DNA of 8,001 nucleotides from Acidobacteriaceae bacterium (lineage in GTDB: Bacteria > Acidobacteriota > Terriglobia > Terriglobales > SbA1). The first letter of the stretch is position 1, and every line of letters begins with the position of its first letter. This document shows, in pieces, positions 6,973-8,001 of the stretch. Where the stretch lies: the NCBI GenBank assembly GCA_019237515.1, contig JAFAGX010000169.1, forward strand, positions 1 to 8,001, given 5' to 3'. The position numbers and the translations under genes were made by a program. The notes below the pieces were generated by a model, which saw nothing but the letters and a program-made list of their open reading frames with translations, was not told the origin of the DNA and made no database searches.

Positions 6973-7431
6973 CTAGGCAGCTTTCGCGGCTTGAGCTGCT
7001 TTTTTGAATATCGCAAGCCGTTCCTGGGTTTCCTTCAGCCGCTCGGGGCCTCCTTTGGAAGTCATTATCACTTTTTCAACATTGCCAAAAACGTTAGGAG
7101 AATGCATCTTCTCGCGAACATCTTTTAAAAAGGGTTCAATCTTCGCGAACAAAAGAAACATCTCACCTGAGAAACTGCCCTCCAGGAACAAATCCCGGCT
7201 CAGGGTGCCGTGCAGCACGAAAGATGCAGCCAGTTCCCAGTATCCGGTTACCTGCCTTAGCCAAGCATTTTCCTGAGTGCCCAGAGCCATGCCAATCTTC
7301 ATGACGTCATCGCTGGATTCGGGCCAGAAAGCAAGCCACCAGTTACGTGCTTTTCGCATTTCTGGTTCGCGGCGGAGATCATATAGCTTCAGAATAAGAT
7401 CAGCATCGGTCGCGGTAGGTGTGGTAGACAT
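6973..7431 (-). CDS. Conserved-looking protein of unknown function, 152 residues
   Basis: I do not recognise a named family. The protein looks soluble and mostly helical, with no signal peptide or membrane span. It has a charged N-terminal helix (LILKLYDLRREPEMRKAR), a tryptophan-rich stretch (Trp27, Trp28, Trp32 in NWWLAFWPESSDD), a middle part rich in aromatic and acidic residues (FLEGSFSGEMFLLF) and an Ala/Lys-rich tail ending AAQAAKAA. Codon use matches its neighbours, and a strong ribosome binding site fixes the ATG at 7431, so it is very likely a real gene. It lies 112 bases after topA in the same direction and ends in its own terminator (6926-6949). It may be transcribed alone or by readthrough from topA. 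Nothing in the context indicates a role. Confidence 0.8.
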   Translation of the reverse strand: MSTTPTATDADLILKLYDLRREPEMRKARNWWLAFWPESSDDVMKIGMALGTQENAWLRQVTGYWELAASFVLHGTLSRDLFLEGSFSGEMFLLFAKIEPFLKDVREKMHSPNVFGNVEKVIMTSKGGPERLKETQERLAIFKKAAQAAKAA

Positions 7432-7437
7432 ACGCGT

Positions 7438-7445
7438 TCCTCCTC
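7438..7445 (-). promoter_or_regulatory. Strong Shine-Dalgarno sequence of the 152-residue gene
   Basis: On the minus strand GAGGAGGA ends six bases before the ATG at 7431. It is the best ribosome binding site in the window and decides this start. Confidence 0.8.
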
Positions 7446-7543
7446 ATCAATTGTTATTTGTTGGGCTGATGAACCTGCGGTGGTGCAAAGGACGGGCTAA
7501 TAGATGACCCGCCAGGAGCCCAGATTCAGAATTATATCTCTGA

Positions 7544-8001
7544 TTACGAGCTTACCGCCGCTTCCACCGGTACCGGCCGTTCATACTCGCATTCTTTATT
7601 GGGACAGGCAATTACCGGGCCAGATTTCAGCGTCTTCTCCACCAAATATTCGTGGCCGCACGTCGGGCACTTTTCCGCAATGGGTTTGGCGGCAGAAGTG
7701 AACTTACACTTGGGGTAGTTCGAACACCCGTAAAACGTATTTCCCTTGCGCGCGCGCTTCTCAACCAGTTCGCCATCCTTACAAAGCGGGCACTTCACAC
7801 CGATGAAATTCTGCTTCACATACTTACAATCCGGATAACCGCTGCAAGCTGTGAATTCGCCATAACGCCCATGACGGATCATCAGGTTTCTGCCGCACTT
7901 CGGGCAAAGCTCATCAAGAGGAATATCAGGAACTTTCTTTCCTTGATCCAGTCGCCGGGTGGTCTTGCAATCCGGATATCCAGTGCACGCCATGAACTGC
8001 C
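7544..8001 (-). CDS. topA: DNA topoisomerase I, C-terminal zinc-ribbon region (5' part off the right edge)
   Basis: C-terminal end of type IA DNA topoisomerase I, which relaxes negatively supercoiled DNA. The visible 151 codons form a chain of zinc ribbons. First comes the last half of one (QFMACTGYPDC), then three complete ones: CPKC with CSGYPDC, CPLC with CSNYPKC, and CPTC with CPNKEC. Between them are typical TopA links such as GRYGEFTACSGYP. These domains bind single-stranded DNA and, in some bacteria, RNA polymerase; the catalytic tyrosine domain lies beyond the right edge. The frame is open through the edge, so the Met at 7993 is internal and not a start. The stop is TAA at 7546-7544. 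The third complete ribbon is slightly divergent (CPNKEC replaces the C-x-x-YP-x-C pattern), which is common for the last ribbon. Confidence 0.93.
   Translation of the reverse strand, partial: QFMACTGYPDCKTTRRLDQGKKVPDIPLDELCPKCGRNLMIRHGRYGEFTACSGYPDCKYVKQNFIGVKCPLCKDGELVEKRARKGNTFYGCSNYPKCKFTSAAKPIAEKCPTCGHEYLVEKTLKSGPVIACPNKECEYERPVPVEAAVSS

Noticed and set aside
7531..7536. Minus-strand TATAAT between topA and the 152-residue gene as a promoter
   Set aside because: No acceptable -35 hexamer at 16-18 bases; the hexamers at that distance are GC-rich. A single -10 match in an AT-rich intergenic stretch is not enough.
1..8001. CRISPR arrays, tRNA or rRNA genes, insertion sequences, phage or defence genes
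   Set aside because: No regularly spaced repeats, clover-leaf sequence, transposase motifs or terminal repeats were seen. The window reads as stable chromosomal backbone.

Overview
The window looks like a chromosomal segment of a GC-moderate soil or freshwater bacterium, most likely an Acidobacteriota (Terriglobia-type) genome. This is judged from protein style only: a large multi-domain sensor kinase, an NtrC-type regulator, Mla-type transporter genes and topA lying close together. No marker gene fixes the taxonomy, so this is inference.

Layout. Positions 1-582 (minus strand) hold the N-terminal two thirds of an alpha/beta hydrolase that runs off the left edge. Positions 583-845 are a divergent intergenic region. 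It holds a strong plus-strand intrinsic terminator (659-689) with no recognisable plus-strand gene before it, an inverted repeat around that terminator, and a probable promoter -10 box near 800. Positions 846-3746 encode a 966-residue membrane histidine kinase (PDZ, about nine membrane segments, GAF, PAS, HisKA, HATPase). It overlaps by 8 bases a 478-residue sigma54-type response regulator (3739-5175). After a 108-base gap come a MlaE-type ABC permease (5284-6066) and its ATPase (6069-6917), two bases apart. On the minus strand follow a 152-residue protein of unknown function (6973-7431) and the zinc-ribbon C-terminus of DNA topoisomerase I (7544 to the right edge). A hairpin between the convergent ATPase and unknown genes fits best as the minus-strand terminator.

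How the genes may work together. The kinase and regulator are clearly one two-component system: a membrane sensor with an extracytoplasmic PDZ domain feeding a sigma54 activator. The MlaE/ATPase pair is probably a lipid-transport module of the cell envelope. Envelope sensing could be linked to lipid transport here, but the only evidence is adjacency, and no properly spaced sigma54 promoter was found upstream of mlaE.

Most of the window is ordinary housekeeping and regulatory sequence. The points worth a second look are a Glu-to-Ser change after Walker B in the ATPase, a GAFTSA (not GAFTGA) loop in the regulator, the orphan plus-strand terminator, and the absence of an MCE (MlaD) gene beside mlaE/mlaF.
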